Source: Candidatus Omnitrophota bacterium
GTDB lineage: Bacteria > Omnitrophota > Gorgyraeia > Zapsychrales > Fredricksoniimonadaceae
NCBI GenBank assembly: GCA_016196515.1
Contig: JACPXN010000062.1
Span: 1-15,192 of the forward strand
DNA: 15,192 nucleotides
Direction of reading: 5' to 3'
In this document: positions 1 to 7,658 of the stretch, in pieces
Numbering within the stretch: position 1 is the first letter of the stretch
Layout: each line of letters opens with the position of its first letter
Made by a program: the position numbers and the translations under genes
The notes under the pieces: generated by a model
The model's input: the letters and a program-made list of their open reading frames with translations, nothing else
What the model was told of the DNA's origin: nothing
The model's database searches: none

Positions 1-36
1 GTTATTTTGTTTCCATTGTTAAAACCGGAACATTGA
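1..36 (+). CDS. lysS: Lysyl-tRNA synthetase, C-terminal end only (partial)
   Basis: Frame 1 reads VILFPLLKPEH and then stops at TGA 34-36. A tail of the form 'VILFP-L-P' is how many class II lysyl-tRNA synthetases end, where the last strand follows the motif 3 region. Only 11 residues are visible, so the call rests on this short tail plus context: lysS also lies just upstream of the mcsA-mcsB-clpC region in Bacillus (recalled). The gene would begin outside the window. It could be another protein with a similar tail. Confidence 0.55.
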   Translation, partial: VILFPLLKPEH

Positions 37-41
37 CGTAG

Positions 42-61
42 GGGCGCGATTTATCGCGCCC
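42..61. repeat. Perfect hairpin between lysS and lolC
   Basis: GGGCGCGAT (42-50) and ATCGCGCCC (53-61) form a perfect 9-bp inverted repeat with almost no loop. In RNA the last pair would open to give an 8-bp stem with a 4-nt loop. No T-run follows, so it does not look like a classic intrinsic terminator. The lolC ribosome binding site (GGAG, 65-68) starts four bases after it. It may be a REP-type element or an mRNA-stabilising stem. Confidence 0.7.
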
Positions 62-72
62 GCTGGAGAATT

Positions 73-1269
73 ATGGGTTTTGCGAGCTGGATGGCATACA
101 GGTATTTGACGGCCAAGAAAGATAAATTCCTTGCGGTCATCAATGGCGTGGCCATTGCCGGCATCGCCATCGGGGTGGCGGCACTGATCATCGTCATCGG
201 GGTCATGAGCGGCTTTGACCATGAACTGCGTGAAAAGATCATCGGCGCCAATGCCCATGTTTTGGTCGAGCGCGAAACCGGTCTTGAGCCCTACGCGGCC
301 CTGCAGGACAAATTAAAAGTTTTGCCCGGGGTTGTGGCCGCCACACCGTATATCCACGGCAATGTATTTTTGGAAAGCGGTCGCAAGGCCGCGAGTTTGA
401 TCCTGCGCGGGGTACAGCCCCAAAGCGAGGGCTCCGTGACCAGGATCGACCAATATCTGGCCCATGGAGCCATCAAAAATCTGAAACCCGACGAAGCCGT
501 CATCGGCAGTCAAATGGCGTCGTTTTATGGTTTGCGCGTCGGGGATGATATGACCATCATCGCCCCGGCGTCCGGTATGGCGGGGGACGCGTGGCGGTAT
601 CATTTCAAGGTGGCCGGACTTTTCACGTCGGGCATGTATGACTACGATAGGAACCTGGTCCTGGTGGACCTGCGCAAAGCCCAGGAGATATTCCATATAG
701 GGACGGACACGGTGACCGGGATCGGGTTAAAGTTACGCGATCCGCAAGCCGCCGGGGCACTCAAGAAGAACATTTATGATCTGACGGGATTCAGTTTTTC
801 CGTGCGCACGTGGATGGAGAGCAATTCCAATTTCTTCGCGGCGCTGCAACTGGAGAAATTCGCGATGTTCATTATCCTCATCCTCATCGTCCTGGTGGCA
901 TCGTTTAACATCATCAGCACCCTGATCGTGACCGTAACGGGCAAGGTCAGGGACATCGGCATCCTCAAGGCCATCGGCGCCTCCAAAGGCATGGTGGGCC
1001 GTTTGTTCATGTGGCAGGGACTGGTGGTGGGGATGCTGGGCACGTTCTGGGGGTTTACCGGCGGGGTGGGTTTGAGTTTGCTCTTGAAGAAATACCAGTT
1101 CATCCGCCTGCCGCAGGACATTTATTACATCGACCATTTGCCTGTTCTGGTGCAGGCATCCGACGTGGCCGCCATCGTCGGCGCGGCGATGCTGATCACC
1201 TATGCGGCAACAGTTTATCCGGCGATGAAGGCGGCTGATCTGGAGCCGGTGGAGGCATTGCGCTACTGA
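73..1269 (+). CDS. lolC: LolC/LolE-family lipoprotein-releasing ABC transporter permease
   Basis: This is an inner-membrane permease of the lipoprotein-release system, which with LolD extracts outer-membrane-destined lipoproteins from the inner membrane and hands them to a periplasmic carrier. At 398 aa it has the usual family length. The sequence shows an N-terminal membrane helix (about 22-45) after the typical start ASWMAYRYL, a large periplasmic domain (about 46-260), then three helices (about 264-287, 313-337, 364-384) of the FtsX type. The cytoplasmic coupling segment KVRDIGILKAIGAS lies at 291-304, and the C-terminus DLEPVEALRY is the canonical family ending, so the gene is complete. 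The start is ATG 73 with GGAG at 65-68. A single permease gene, as in many non-enteric bacteria, suggests a homodimer rather than a LolC/LolE pair. It is followed directly by a damaged lolD. Confidence 0.93.
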   Translation: MGFASWMAYRYLTAKKDKFLAVINGVAIAGIAIGVAALIIVIGVMSGFDHELREKIIGANAHVLVERETGLEPYAALQDKLKVLPGVVAATPYIHGNVFLESGRKAASLILRGVQPQSEGSVTRIDQYLAHGAIKNLKPDEAVIGSQMASFYGLRVGDDMTIIAPASGMAGDAWRYHFKVAGLFTSGMYDYDRNLVLVDLRKAQEIFHIGTDTVTGIGLKLRDPQAAGALKKNIYDLTGFSFSVRTWMESNSNFFAALQLEKFAMFIILILIVLVASFNIISTLIVTVTGKVRDIGILKAIGASKGMVGRLFMWQGLVVGMLGTFWGFTGGVGLSLLLKKYQFIRLPQDIYYIDHLPVLVQASDVAAIVGAAMLITYAATVYPAMKAADLEPVEALRY

Positions 1270-1285
1270 CACGCGGGGGCGGGTT

Positions 1286-1789
1286 TTGTTCAAAGGTCAG
1301 GACTTGTACGCGATGTCTGATGATGCGCGCGCCCGGGCCCGCAACACGGGCATGGGTTTCGTTTTTCAATCGTATCATCTGGTGCCCGAGTTGACGGCTT
1401 TGGAAAACGTGATCCTGCCGCGGCTGGTGCAAAATAATTCAAGAAAGACAAGCGCCCTTGAGGCCGAAGGGTTAAAATTATTGGAGCAGTTGGGGCTTTT
1501 TCCCCGGGCCGGGCATCGTCCAGCCGAACTCTCCGGCGGGGAACAGCAAAGGGTCGCCATCGGCCGGGCGCTGTTCAACAGTCCCGACGTCATTTTTTGC
1601 GACGAGCCCACGGGAAATCTGGATTCCAAAAGCGGGGCCATGGTCATGGACATTTTGCTGCATGTGAACCGCGGCCGTCATCAGGCGGTCGTTATTGTCA
1701 CGCACGACGAGCTCATTGCCCGGCACGCGCACAGGATCGTGGCCATCAAGGATGGAAAAGTTCAAACGGCCGCTGCCGTGGTCCCATAA
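1286..1789 (+). pseudogene. lolD: LolD ABC ATPase lacking its N-terminus and Walker A
   Basis: The frame encodes most of a LolD-type ATPase: Q-loop in GFVFQSYHLVPELTALENV, signature LSGGEQQRVAIGRAL, Walker B VIFCDEPTGNLD and H-loop VTHD. LolD is normally about 220-230 aa and carries its P-loop (GxSGxGKST) near residue 40. Here only 167 aa can be read, starting from a TTG (1286), and family-like sequence begins at about GRVLFKGQDL. The upstream DNA is the intact 3' end of lolC, so roughly the first 60 residues, including Walker A, are absent. Without a P-loop the product should not bind ATP normally. Either the genome has a deletion of about 170-180 bp at the lolC/lolD junction, or the assembly lost it. 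The frame is otherwise intact, with no internal stops, which fits a recent event or an assembly gap. Stop is TAA 1787-1789. Confidence 0.85.
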
Positions 1790-1804
1790 AAGGAAATGTA
1801 GGGA

Positions 1805-2674
1805 ATGAAAATTTATTTGAACGGTCAGTTCGTGGGCAGGGAGAACGCGAAGGTTTCCGTGTTCGACCACGGCTTTCTCTACGGCGACGGCGCTTTTGAG
1901 GGCATTCGCGCCTATGATGGCTTGGTGTTCCGTCTTAAGGAGCACATCGACCGTTTGTACGAAACCATGCAGGCGCTTTCGCTCGACCCGCGCATGACCA
2001 GGAAAGAAATGATCAAAGCGGTGGTGGCGACCTTGAAGACCAATCAACTCAAGGACGGATATATCCGTCTGATCGTCAGCCGCGGCGACGGGGACCTGGG
2101 GCTGGACCCGCGTAAATGTTCCGGCAGACCCAACGTGATCATCATCACCGACAAGATTACGCTGTATCCGGCCGAGCTGTATCAAAAAGGCATGGCCATC
2201 ATCACGGTTAAGACGGTCAAGAACCGCCGCGACGCGCTCGATCCGCGGCTGAAAACTCTCAATTATCTCAACAACATCCTCGCCAAGATCGAGGCGAACA
2301 ACGCGGGTTATGCCGAGGCCATCATGCTCGACGGCGATGGGCACGTGGGCGAATGCACGGGCGACAACATTTTCATCGTCAAGGGCGGGCGCCTGGCGAC
2401 ACCGGCGCAGGGATGTCTTTTGGGCATCACCCGCCAGGCGATCCTGGACATCGCGTCCAAGACCAAGCTGTCGGTATCGGAAGGCTTGATCACCTTAGAC
2501 GAGGTGTACGGCGCCGACGAGTGTTTTTTGACCGGCACCGCCGCGGAATTGATCCCGGTGGTGAAGGTGGATGGCCGCACCATCGGCAGCGGCAAGCCCG
2601 GACCCATGACCGATCAATTGCTGAAGGCGTTTAAGGAATTGACGAAAAAAGACGGCATCCGATATGCAGTGTAA
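1805..2674 (+). CDS. ilvE: Branched-chain amino acid aminotransferase (class IV PLP fold)
   Basis: This PLP enzyme transfers the amino group between glutamate and branched-chain 2-oxo acids, the last step of Val/Leu/Ile synthesis. At 289 aa it matches the family. Visible landmarks are DHGFLYGDGAFEGIR (21-35), the PLP lysine K150 in LKTLNYLNNILAK, ECTGDNIF (183-190) for cofactor binding, GITR (207-210), and TGTAAELIPV (243-252), which favours branched-chain over D-amino-acid or aminodeoxychorismate substrates. AGGA at 1791-1794 is a plausible ribosome binding site about 10 nt from ATG 1805. The stop overlaps the mcsA start by 11 nt, implying translational coupling. Class IV members are hard to separate by sequence alone, so a D-alanine-type activity is not fully excluded. 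Confidence 0.87.
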   Translation: MKIYLNGQFVGRENAKVSVFDHGFLYGDGAFEGIRAYDGLVFRLKEHIDRLYETMQALSLDPRMTRKEMIKAVVATLKTNQLKDGYIRLIVSRGDGDLGLDPRKCSGRPNVIIITDKITLYPAELYQKGMAIITVKTVKNRRDALDPRLKTLNYLNNILAKIEANNAGYAEAIMLDGDGHVGECTGDNIFIVKGGRLATPAQGCLLGITRQAILDIASKTKLSVSEGLITLDEVYGADECFLTGTAAELIPVVKVDGRTIGSGKPGPMTDQLLKAFKELTKKDGIRYAV

Positions 2675-3197
2675 CATTTGCGGCAAAAAAAAGGCCACGG
2701 TGCATTTGACCGAGATCGTTGACGAACAGATGTCGGAGATGCATCTGTGCGAGGAGTGCGCGCGCCAGAAAAGCACCCAGATGGAACAGCAATTCGGCCT
2801 GGCGGACCTGCTGGCGGGCCTTTCCGAATCAGGCATCAAATCCTCGGCCAAGCCCGAAGAGAAAAGCGCTCTTCAATGCGCGTCCTGCGGCCTGAATTAT
2901 GAGGATTTCCGCAAGTTCGGCCGTTTGGGATGCGGGGACTGTTATGTTTCATTCAAGGACCAGCTGGCCGGGCTTTTGCGCAAGATCCACGGCTCCAACC
3001 GTCATCTGGGCAAAACGCCTTTTTCCGGCCAGGCGCAGGGCGTGCCCGATGGTACGGGAATATCGGCCACCGCGGGATCTTTGGTGCCGGAGAACATTGA
3101 GGGCTTAAAGAAACAATTGCAGGCGGCCATACAGGACGAGGATTTTGAGAAGGCCGCGATGCTGCGCGACAAGATCCGGACCCTGGAACGGGAATGA
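2664..3197 (+). CDS. mcsA: McsA, zinc-binding activator of the arginine kinase McsB
   Basis: McsA is the zinc-binding adaptor and activator of McsB in the protein-arginine-phosphorylation pathway feeding ClpC-ClpP. The 177-aa product has four CxxC knuckles (C3/C6, C29/C32, C72/C75, C90/C93), the conserved HGSNRHLGKTP segment (109-119), and a C-terminal UVR motif (about 145-177; DEDFEKAAMLRDKIRTLE) of the kind also found in UvrB/UvrC and in the ClpC middle domain. Length is close to that of Bacillus McsA. The ATG lies inside the ilvE 3' end, with no clear Shine-Dalgarno, so translation is probably coupled. mcsB follows after 12 nt. No ctsR gene is present upstream, unlike the Firmicute operon. 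Confidence 0.93.
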   Translation: MQCNICGKKKATVHLTEIVDEQMSEMHLCEECARQKSTQMEQQFGLADLLAGLSESGIKSSAKPEEKSALQCASCGLNYEDFRKFGRLGCGDCYVSFKDQLAGLLRKIHGSNRHLGKTPFSGQAQGVPDGTGISATAGSLVPENIEGLKKQLQAAIQDEDFEKAAMLRDKIRTLERE

Positions 3198-3209
3198 TCG
3201 TAAAAAATT

Positions 3210-4268
3210 ATGCGGATCGAAGAACTGCTCAACCATACCGGCGAATGGCTTAAAGGTTCGGGACCCCACGCGAACATCGTCATGAGTTCGCGCATCCGTC
3301 TGGCCCGTAACCTGGCCAAGGTGCCGTTCCCCAACAAGTCGGGAAAAAAGGACCTGGACGCGGCGCTGGCTTTGATTGAAAAAGCCGTGGGGCAGATCGA
3401 CCTTTTGAAAGGTTCGTCGCTTTTTCGCATGATCGACCTTGACCAGGTGGACCGCCAGATGCTCGTTGAGCGGCATTTGATGAGCCACGAGCACGCCTCC
3501 AATCCCGAGGGCAAGGGCCTTCTGGTTTCGGCCGAGGAAGTGGTGTCCGTCATGATCAACGAGGAGGACCATTTGCGCATCCAGGTGATGCGTTCGGGCT
3601 TGAGCCTGACCGATGCCTGGGGCATCATCAACGCCATCGACGACGCGCTTTCCAAGGAATTGCCGTACGCGTTCATGAACAATTGGGGATATCTGACCGC
3701 CTGCCCGACGAATACGGGCACAGGCATGCGCGGGTCGGTGATGATGCATTTGCCGGCTTTGGTGACGACCAAGCAGATCAACAAGGTCCTGGCGGCCATT
3801 TCAAAATTGAGTTTCGCCAGCCGCGGTTTTTACGGCGAGGGCACGCAGGCCAGCGGCAATTTTTATCAGATCTCCAACCAGGTCGCGCTGGGCCACAGCG
3901 AAATGGACATCATCCAGAACATCAACGGGCTCATCCGCCAGGTCGTCGAGCAGGAAGAGCAGGCGCGCCAGGCCCTGTTGCTGCAGAACCGTCCCATGCT
4001 GGAGGACAAGATCTGCCGGTCGTGGGGCCTTTTGAAGACCGCGCGCATCATCTCGAGCCAGGAGGCCATTGAACTTTTTTCCATGGTGCGTTTCGGCATC
4101 GACATGGACATCCTCAAGCACGTCGACCATAAGGCCCTCAACGAATTGTTCATCATCATCCAGCCCGCGCATCTGCAGAAGATCGAGGGTAAAAAACTCA
4201 ACGCGTTTGAACGCGATACCAAACGGGCGGAGGTCATCCGCCAGAAGTTAGGCCCGACGCTTACCTAG
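3210..4268 (+). CDS. mcsB: McsB protein-arginine kinase
   Basis: McsB phosphorylates arginine side chains on proteins, which marks them for ClpC-ClpP degradation in Firmicutes. The 352-aa sequence is a full-length phosphagen-kinase-fold protein: SSRIRLARN (26-34) binding ATP phosphates, NEEDHLR (117-123) with a candidate catalytic glutamate, the guanidino-type loop around C165 (LTACPTNTGTGMRGS), and GTQASGNFYQISNQ (211-224). The C-terminal RDTKRA (335-340) matches the RDxxRA phospho-arginine sensor described for Bacillus-type McsB, which suggests both the kinase and allosteric functions are kept. The McsA partner is immediately upstream and the ClpC acceptor downstream. There is no strong Shine-Dalgarno before ATG 3210, consistent with coupling to mcsA. 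A hairpin overlaps the stop codon. Confidence 0.94.
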   Translation: MRIEELLNHTGEWLKGSGPHANIVMSSRIRLARNLAKVPFPNKSGKKDLDAALALIEKAVGQIDLLKGSSLFRMIDLDQVDRQMLVERHLMSHEHASNPEGKGLLVSAEEVVSVMINEEDHLRIQVMRSGLSLTDAWGIINAIDDALSKELPYAFMNNWGYLTACPTNTGTGMRGSVMMHLPALVTTKQINKVLAAISKLSFASRGFYGEGTQASGNFYQISNQVALGHSEMDIIQNINGLIRQVVEQEEQARQALLLQNRPMLEDKICRSWGLLKTARIISSQEAIELFSMVRFGIDMDILKHVDHKALNELFIIIQPAHLQKIEGKKLNAFERDTKRAEVIRQKLGPTLT

Positions 4269-4274
4269 CGTCGG
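4254..4274. repeat. Hairpin across the mcsB stop codon
   Basis: CCGACGC (4254-4260) and GCGTCGG (4268-4274) pair as a 7-bp stem with a 7-nt loop holding the mcsB stop TAG (4266-4268, sharing its last base with the stem). Five bases later the first 20-bp palindrome begins, so two stems stand side by side between mcsB and clpC. No T-run follows. Possible roles are attenuation or mRNA end protection between mcsB and clpC. Confidence 0.5.
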
Positions 4275-4278
4275 CACG

Positions 4279-4298
4279 CCTGCCTGCCGGCAGGCAGG
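4279..4298. repeat. 20-bp GC palindrome, copy 1 (mcsB-clpC gap)
   Basis: This is a perfect palindrome, CCTGCCTGCCGGCAGGCAGG, centred between 4288 and 4289. The same 20 bases recur at 6758, 7675 and 14677, and a degenerate form at 14050, so it is a dispersed element and not a chance site. It is the only such copy in this gap. The clpC Shine-Dalgarno AGGAGG (4324-4329) lies 25 bases downstream and is untouched. Confidence 0.9.
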
Positions 4299-4334
4299 TT
4301 ATCGAATTTGCAATAGAATAAACAGGAGGCGGGG

Positions 4335-6788
4335 ATGTTTAACAGGTTCACGGAGCGGGCACGCAAAGTCATCGTGTTCGCCAAAGAAGAAGCGCGGCGT
4401 TTTAACCATGATTATATCGGCACCGAACACCTTTTGCTGGGATTGATCCGCGAGGGCGAGGGCGTTGCCGCGGCGGTGCTGCAGAAACTGGGCCTGGACT
4501 TAGAGACCATCCGTCTGGAAGTGGAAAAACTCGTCCAGGCCGGCCCGCCCACGCAGGTGATGGGGGACATTCCCTTCACCCCGCGTTCCAAGAAGGCGCT
4601 GGAACTCTCCGCCGAGGAGGCGCGCGCCCTGGGGCACAATTATATCGGCACCGAGCATCTGCTGCTGGGCTTAGTCAAGGAAGGCGAAGGCATGGCCTAC
4701 CGCGTGCTGTTGAATTTAGGGCTGGACCTCGGCAAATTGCGCAATGAGGTCATGGAATTATTGGGTTCCGGTATTCCCGGTTACGGCCAGCAGGAGCCGG
4801 TCAAGACGGGAAAGACGCCGGCCATCGACGCCTACGGCCGTAATTTGAACAAACTCGCCCGCGAGGGAAAACTGGACCCGGTCATCGGCCGCAAGGGCGA
4901 GATCGAACGCGTCATCCAGATCCTTTCTCGGCGCACCAAGAACAACCCCGTGCTGTTGGGCGAGGCGGGGATCGGCAAGACGGCCATCGTTGAAGGCCTG
5001 GCCCAGCAGATCGTGGCCGGCGACGTGCCCGAGGTCCTGCGGGACAAGACCATCGTGGTGCTGGACTTAGCCATGATGATCGCGGGCACCAAGTACCGCG
5101 GCCAGTTCGAAGAACGCATCAAGGCGGTCATGGACGAATTGAAACGTTCGGGGAAGATCGTCCTTCTTATTGACGAGCTCCATACGCTCGTCGGGGCTGG
5201 CGCGGCCGAGGGGGCTATTGACGCCGACAATATCCTCAAACCGGCCCTGGCCCGCGGCGAGATCCAGTGCATCGGCGCCACCACCCTGGATGAATACCGC
5301 AAGCACATTGAAAAGGACGCGGCCCTGGAACGCAGGTTCCAGACCATCATCGTTGATCCTCCGTCGGTGGATGAAACAATACAAATTTTGAAAGGTTTGC
5401 GCGACAGATACGAGGCGCATCACCGGGTGAAGTATTCCGACGAAGCGTTGGAGGCGGCGGCGCGGCTTTCGGACCGCTACATCTCCAACCGTTTTTTGCC
5501 GGACAAGGCCGTGGACATCCTGGACGAGGCCGGGGCCCGCGCGCGCCTCAACGCCATGGTCGTCCCGGACGGCATCAAGGAACTCGAGGAGACGATCGAG
5601 CAGTTGAAGAAAGAAAAAGAGTCGTTCATCAAGAGCCAGGATTTTGAACGCGCGGCCAAGATGCGCGACCAGGAACGCGACGTGCGCGACCAATTGGAGC
5701 GCAAGCGTGCCGAGTGGATGCAAAAGCGCGATAACGCGCTTTTGACCATCACCGATGATGACATCGCCCGGATCATTTCGCAGTGGACGAAGATCCCGCT
5801 CATACGTCTTGAGCAAAAGGAAAGTGAACGGCTTTTGAAGATGGAAGAGCAGATGAAAAAGTCGATCATCGGTCAGGAAGAGGCCATCTCGGCCATTGCC
5901 CGCGCCGTGCGCCGTTCCCGCGCCGGGGTCAAGAACCCGCGCCGGCCCATCGGTTCCTTTATTTTTTTGGGGCCCACGGGTGTGGGCAAGACGCTCTTGG
6001 CGCGCATCCTTTCGGAGTTCATATTCGGCGACGAAAAAGCGCTCATCCAGATCGACATGTCCGAATATATGGACAAATACAATGTTTCGCGCCTGATCGG
6101 CGCGCCGCCGGGCTATGTCGGCTATGAAGAGGGCGGCCAGTTGACCGAAAAGGTGCGCCGCCGTCCATATTCGGTCATCCTTCTCGACGAGATCGAAAAG
6201 GCCCACCCGGACGTTTTCAACCTGTTGCTGCAGGTCTTTGAGGACGGCCGTTTGACCGACAGCCTGGGACGCACGGTGGACTTTCGCAACAGCGTCATCA
6301 TCATGACCTCCAACGTGGGCGCCGAACTGGTGCGCAATGCCGGTGCCCTGGGGTTCGTGGCGCAAAAGGAAGACACGTCCTATCAGGCGATGCGCGAGCG
6401 GCTGCTCGGCGAGGTCAAAAAGGCCTTTAGGCCGGAATTCCTCAACCGTATCGACGACATCATCGTTTTCAAGGCCTTGACCAGGGAACATCTGCAGGTC
6501 ATTGTGGGGCTGGAGATCAAGTATGTGACCGACCGGCTCAAAGAACGCGGGATCGAGGTGGTCCTGACGCAGGAGGCGATGGACTTTCTCATCGAGAAAG
6601 GCTATGACCCCCTCTATGGAGCCAGGCCTTTAAAACGCACGATCCAGCGTTACGTCGAGGACACTTTGTCGGAAGAGATCATCGCCGGCCGGTTCAAGGA
6701 AGGCAGTAAGGTGCAGGTTGTCCGTAAGGGGGACGTCCTGACTTTTGAAGACCAGAACCTGCCTGCCGGCAGGCAGGCGCCTCCGTAA
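4335..6788 (+). CDS. clpC: ClpC AAA+ unfoldase of the ClpCP protease
   Basis: This Hsp100 unfoldase threads tagged or aggregated proteins into ClpP. The 817-aa order is: double Clp_N repeat (1-150, IGTEHLLLGL twice), first AAA+ ring (Walker A GEAGIGKT 209-216, pore loop KYRGQFEER 253-261, Walker B VLLIDE 276-281, arginine pair 333-334), a short middle domain with UVR motif (about 420-470) that marks ClpC rather than ClpB or ClpA, and second ring (Walker A GPTGVGKT 546-553, pore GYVGYEEGG 593-601, Walker B VILLDE 614-619, sensor 2 GARPLKR 762-768). The ClpP-docking LGF lies at 672-674. AGGAGG at 4324-4329 gives a strong ribosome site. The last residues, LPAGRQAPP, are encoded by and after an inserted palindrome. 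GEAGIGKT has Ala where the family usually has Pro. Confidence 0.96.
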   Translation: MFNRFTERARKVIVFAKEEARRFNHDYIGTEHLLLGLIREGEGVAAAVLQKLGLDLETIRLEVEKLVQAGPPTQVMGDIPFTPRSKKALELSAEEARALGHNYIGTEHLLLGLVKEGEGMAYRVLLNLGLDLGKLRNEVMELLGSGIPGYGQQEPVKTGKTPAIDAYGRNLNKLAREGKLDPVIGRKGEIERVIQILSRRTKNNPVLLGEAGIGKTAIVEGLAQQIVAGDVPEVLRDKTIVVLDLAMMIAGTKYRGQFEERIKAVMDELKRSGKIVLLIDELHTLVGAGAAEGAIDADNILKPALARGEIQCIGATTLDEYRKHIEKDAALERRFQTIIVDPPSVDETIQILKGLRDRYEAHHRVKYSDEALEAAARLSDRYISNRFLPDKAVDILDEAGARARLNAMVVPDGIKELEETIEQLKKEKESFIKSQDFERAAKMRDQERDVRDQLERKRAEWMQKRDNALLTITDDDIARIISQWTKIPLIRLEQKESERLLKMEEQMKKSIIGQEEAISAIARAVRRSRAGVKNPRRPIGSFIFLGPTGVGKTLLARILSEFIFGDEKALIQIDMSEYMDKYNVSRLIGAPPGYVGYEEGGQLTEKVRRRPYSVILLDEIEKAHPDVFNLLLQVFEDGRLTDSLGRTVDFRNSVIIMTSNVGAELVRNAGALGFVAQKEDTSYQAMRERLLGEVKKAFRPEFLNRIDDIIVFKALTREHLQVIVGLEIKYVTDRLKERGIEVVLTQEAMDFLIEKGYDPLYGARPLKRTIQRYVEDTLSEEIIAGRFKEGSKVQVVRKGDVLTFEDQNLPAGRQAPP
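6758..6777. repeat. 20-bp GC palindrome, copy 2 (inside clpC 3' end)
   Basis: This exact copy of CCTGCCTGCCGGCAGGCAGG begins at the third base of clpC codon 808 and encodes LPAGRQ. Because 20 is not a multiple of 3, it sets the reading frame of everything after it and places the stop at 6786-6788. Removing it on paper lets the frame run NASVKI to a TAG at 6794-6796, a plausible ancestral ending. Confidence 0.9.
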
Positions 6789-6810
6789 AAATTTAGGATA
6801 CGCAAACCGT

Positions 6811-7596
6811 ATGATGGACATCGCCGCCAGATCCGGTTCCTTTACCCTCAATTGGGCGCGTTATTTGGGGCAATTGTTCATTTTGTGGGCACAGACCATG
6901 ACGTGTGCCGTGACCCCGCCCTTTAAAGGAACGCGTTCTTTGGTCCAGGCGGCGCGCATCGGTCCGGGCAGTTTTGTCATAGCGGCGCTGGTCGCGTTTT
7001 TTGTCGGGATGATCATCGCCCTGCAGATGGCCTATCAGATGGTGCAGTTGTCGGCGGAAATTTATATTCCCAACATCATTGCCGTGTCATTGACGCGTGA
7101 ACTTGCCCCGGTGCTGACCGCGCTCATCGTCGCCGGCAGGATCGGCGCGGGGATCGCGGCCGAGATCGGCTCCATGGTCGTCACCGAGCAGGTGGATGCC
7201 CTGAAAGCGTTCGCGGTCAACCCGGTCAAGTACCTGGTCGTCCCGCGTTTCGTGGGGCTTCTCATCATGCTGCCGGTATTGACCATGTTCGCCGATATCA
7301 TCGGCATCTGGGGCGGTTACGTCATTTGCGTGTTCAAGCTGCACATCAGCCATGAAATGTTCTGGAGGATGGTCTTTCACGCGTTGACCACCAAGGACAT
7401 CGTGACGGGGCTTGTGAAGACCGTCTTTTTCGGCATGATCATTGCCATCGTCGGGTGCCATCAGGGCCTGATGGTCAGGGGCGGGGCCGAAGGGGTGGGC
7501 AAGGCCACGACCACGGCCGTGGTGCGGTCGTTTATCCTTATCATCATGACCGACTGTGTCATCACGTTCGTGTTCTACTTTTTGTTGAAAGTGTGA
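6811..7596 (+). CDS. mlaE: MlaE-type ABC transporter permease
   Basis: This is the inner-membrane permease of an Mla/TGD-type lipid transporter, moving glycerophospholipids between inner and outer membrane with MlaF and MlaD. From ATG 6811 it has 261 aa, the usual family length. The conserved block from RELAPVLTALIVAGR (96-110) through EIGSMVVTEQVDAL (118-131) is diagnostic, with hydrophobic segments near 52-75, 145-175, 200-218 and 238-258. The open frame extends back to 6745, but that would overlap clpC and translate the inserted palindrome, so 6811 (or the adjacent ATG 6814) is preferred. TAGGA (6794-6798) is a weak, distant ribosome site. Gene order E-F-D matches a transporter unit. No MlaB- or MlaC-like gene is in the window. 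Confidence 0.9.
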   Translation: MMDIAARSGSFTLNWARYLGQLFILWAQTMTCAVTPPFKGTRSLVQAARIGPGSFVIAALVAFFVGMIIALQMAYQMVQLSAEIYIPNIIAVSLTRELAPVLTALIVAGRIGAGIAAEIGSMVVTEQVDALKAFAVNPVKYLVVPRFVGLLIMLPVLTMFADIIGIWGGYVICVFKLHISHEMFWRMVFHALTTKDIVTGLVKTVFFGMIIAIVGCHQGLMVRGGAEGVGKATTTAVVRSFILIIMTDCVITFVFYFLLKV

Positions 7597-7600
7597 GGTG

Positions 7601-7652
7601 ATCCCGCTTCGCCCCAAAACTACGCTTCGCTTGTTGGGGGGCTTCGCGGGAT
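7601..7652. repeat. REP-like long hairpin in the mlaE-mlaF gap
   Basis: ATCCCGC (7601-7607) pairs with GCGGGAT (7646-7652), and a second stem, CCCCAA(AA)C near 7612-7620 with GTTGGGG near 7633-7639, closes the inside. TTCG and CTTC sit opposite each other as an internal loop. A smaller relative with the same ATCCCGC/GCGGGAT arms is at 8525-8543. It starts four bases after the mlaE stop. No T-run follows, so REP-like repeat is a better label than terminator. Confidence 0.65.
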
Positions 7653-7658
7653 AAATTC

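Noticed and set aside
1478..2344. 288-codon minus-strand frame opposite lolD and ilvE
   Set aside because: It overlaps two recognisable genes on the plus strand and has no recognisable domain, so it is a shadow of their codon bias.
4299..4334. Possible clpC promoter with TAGAAT at 4314-4319 as a -10 box
   Set aside because: No acceptable -35 hexamer lies 16-18 bases upstream, where the GC palindrome sits, so the match may be chance.
1..4334. CtsR or CIRCE heat-shock operators upstream of mcsA or clpC
   Set aside because: I looked for tandem GGTCAAA-type heptamers and for TTAGCACTC-N9-GAGTGCTAA and saw neither in the gaps.
5067..6491. 474-codon open frame on the minus strand opposite clpC
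   Set aside because: It lies wholly inside the unmistakable clpC coding sequence, shows no family motif, and is expected from GC-rich antisense frames.
6745..6810. Upstream start for mlaE inside clpC
   Set aside because: It would add 22 residues, partly translated from the inserted palindrome, with no match to MlaE N-termini; ATG 6811 gives the normal length.
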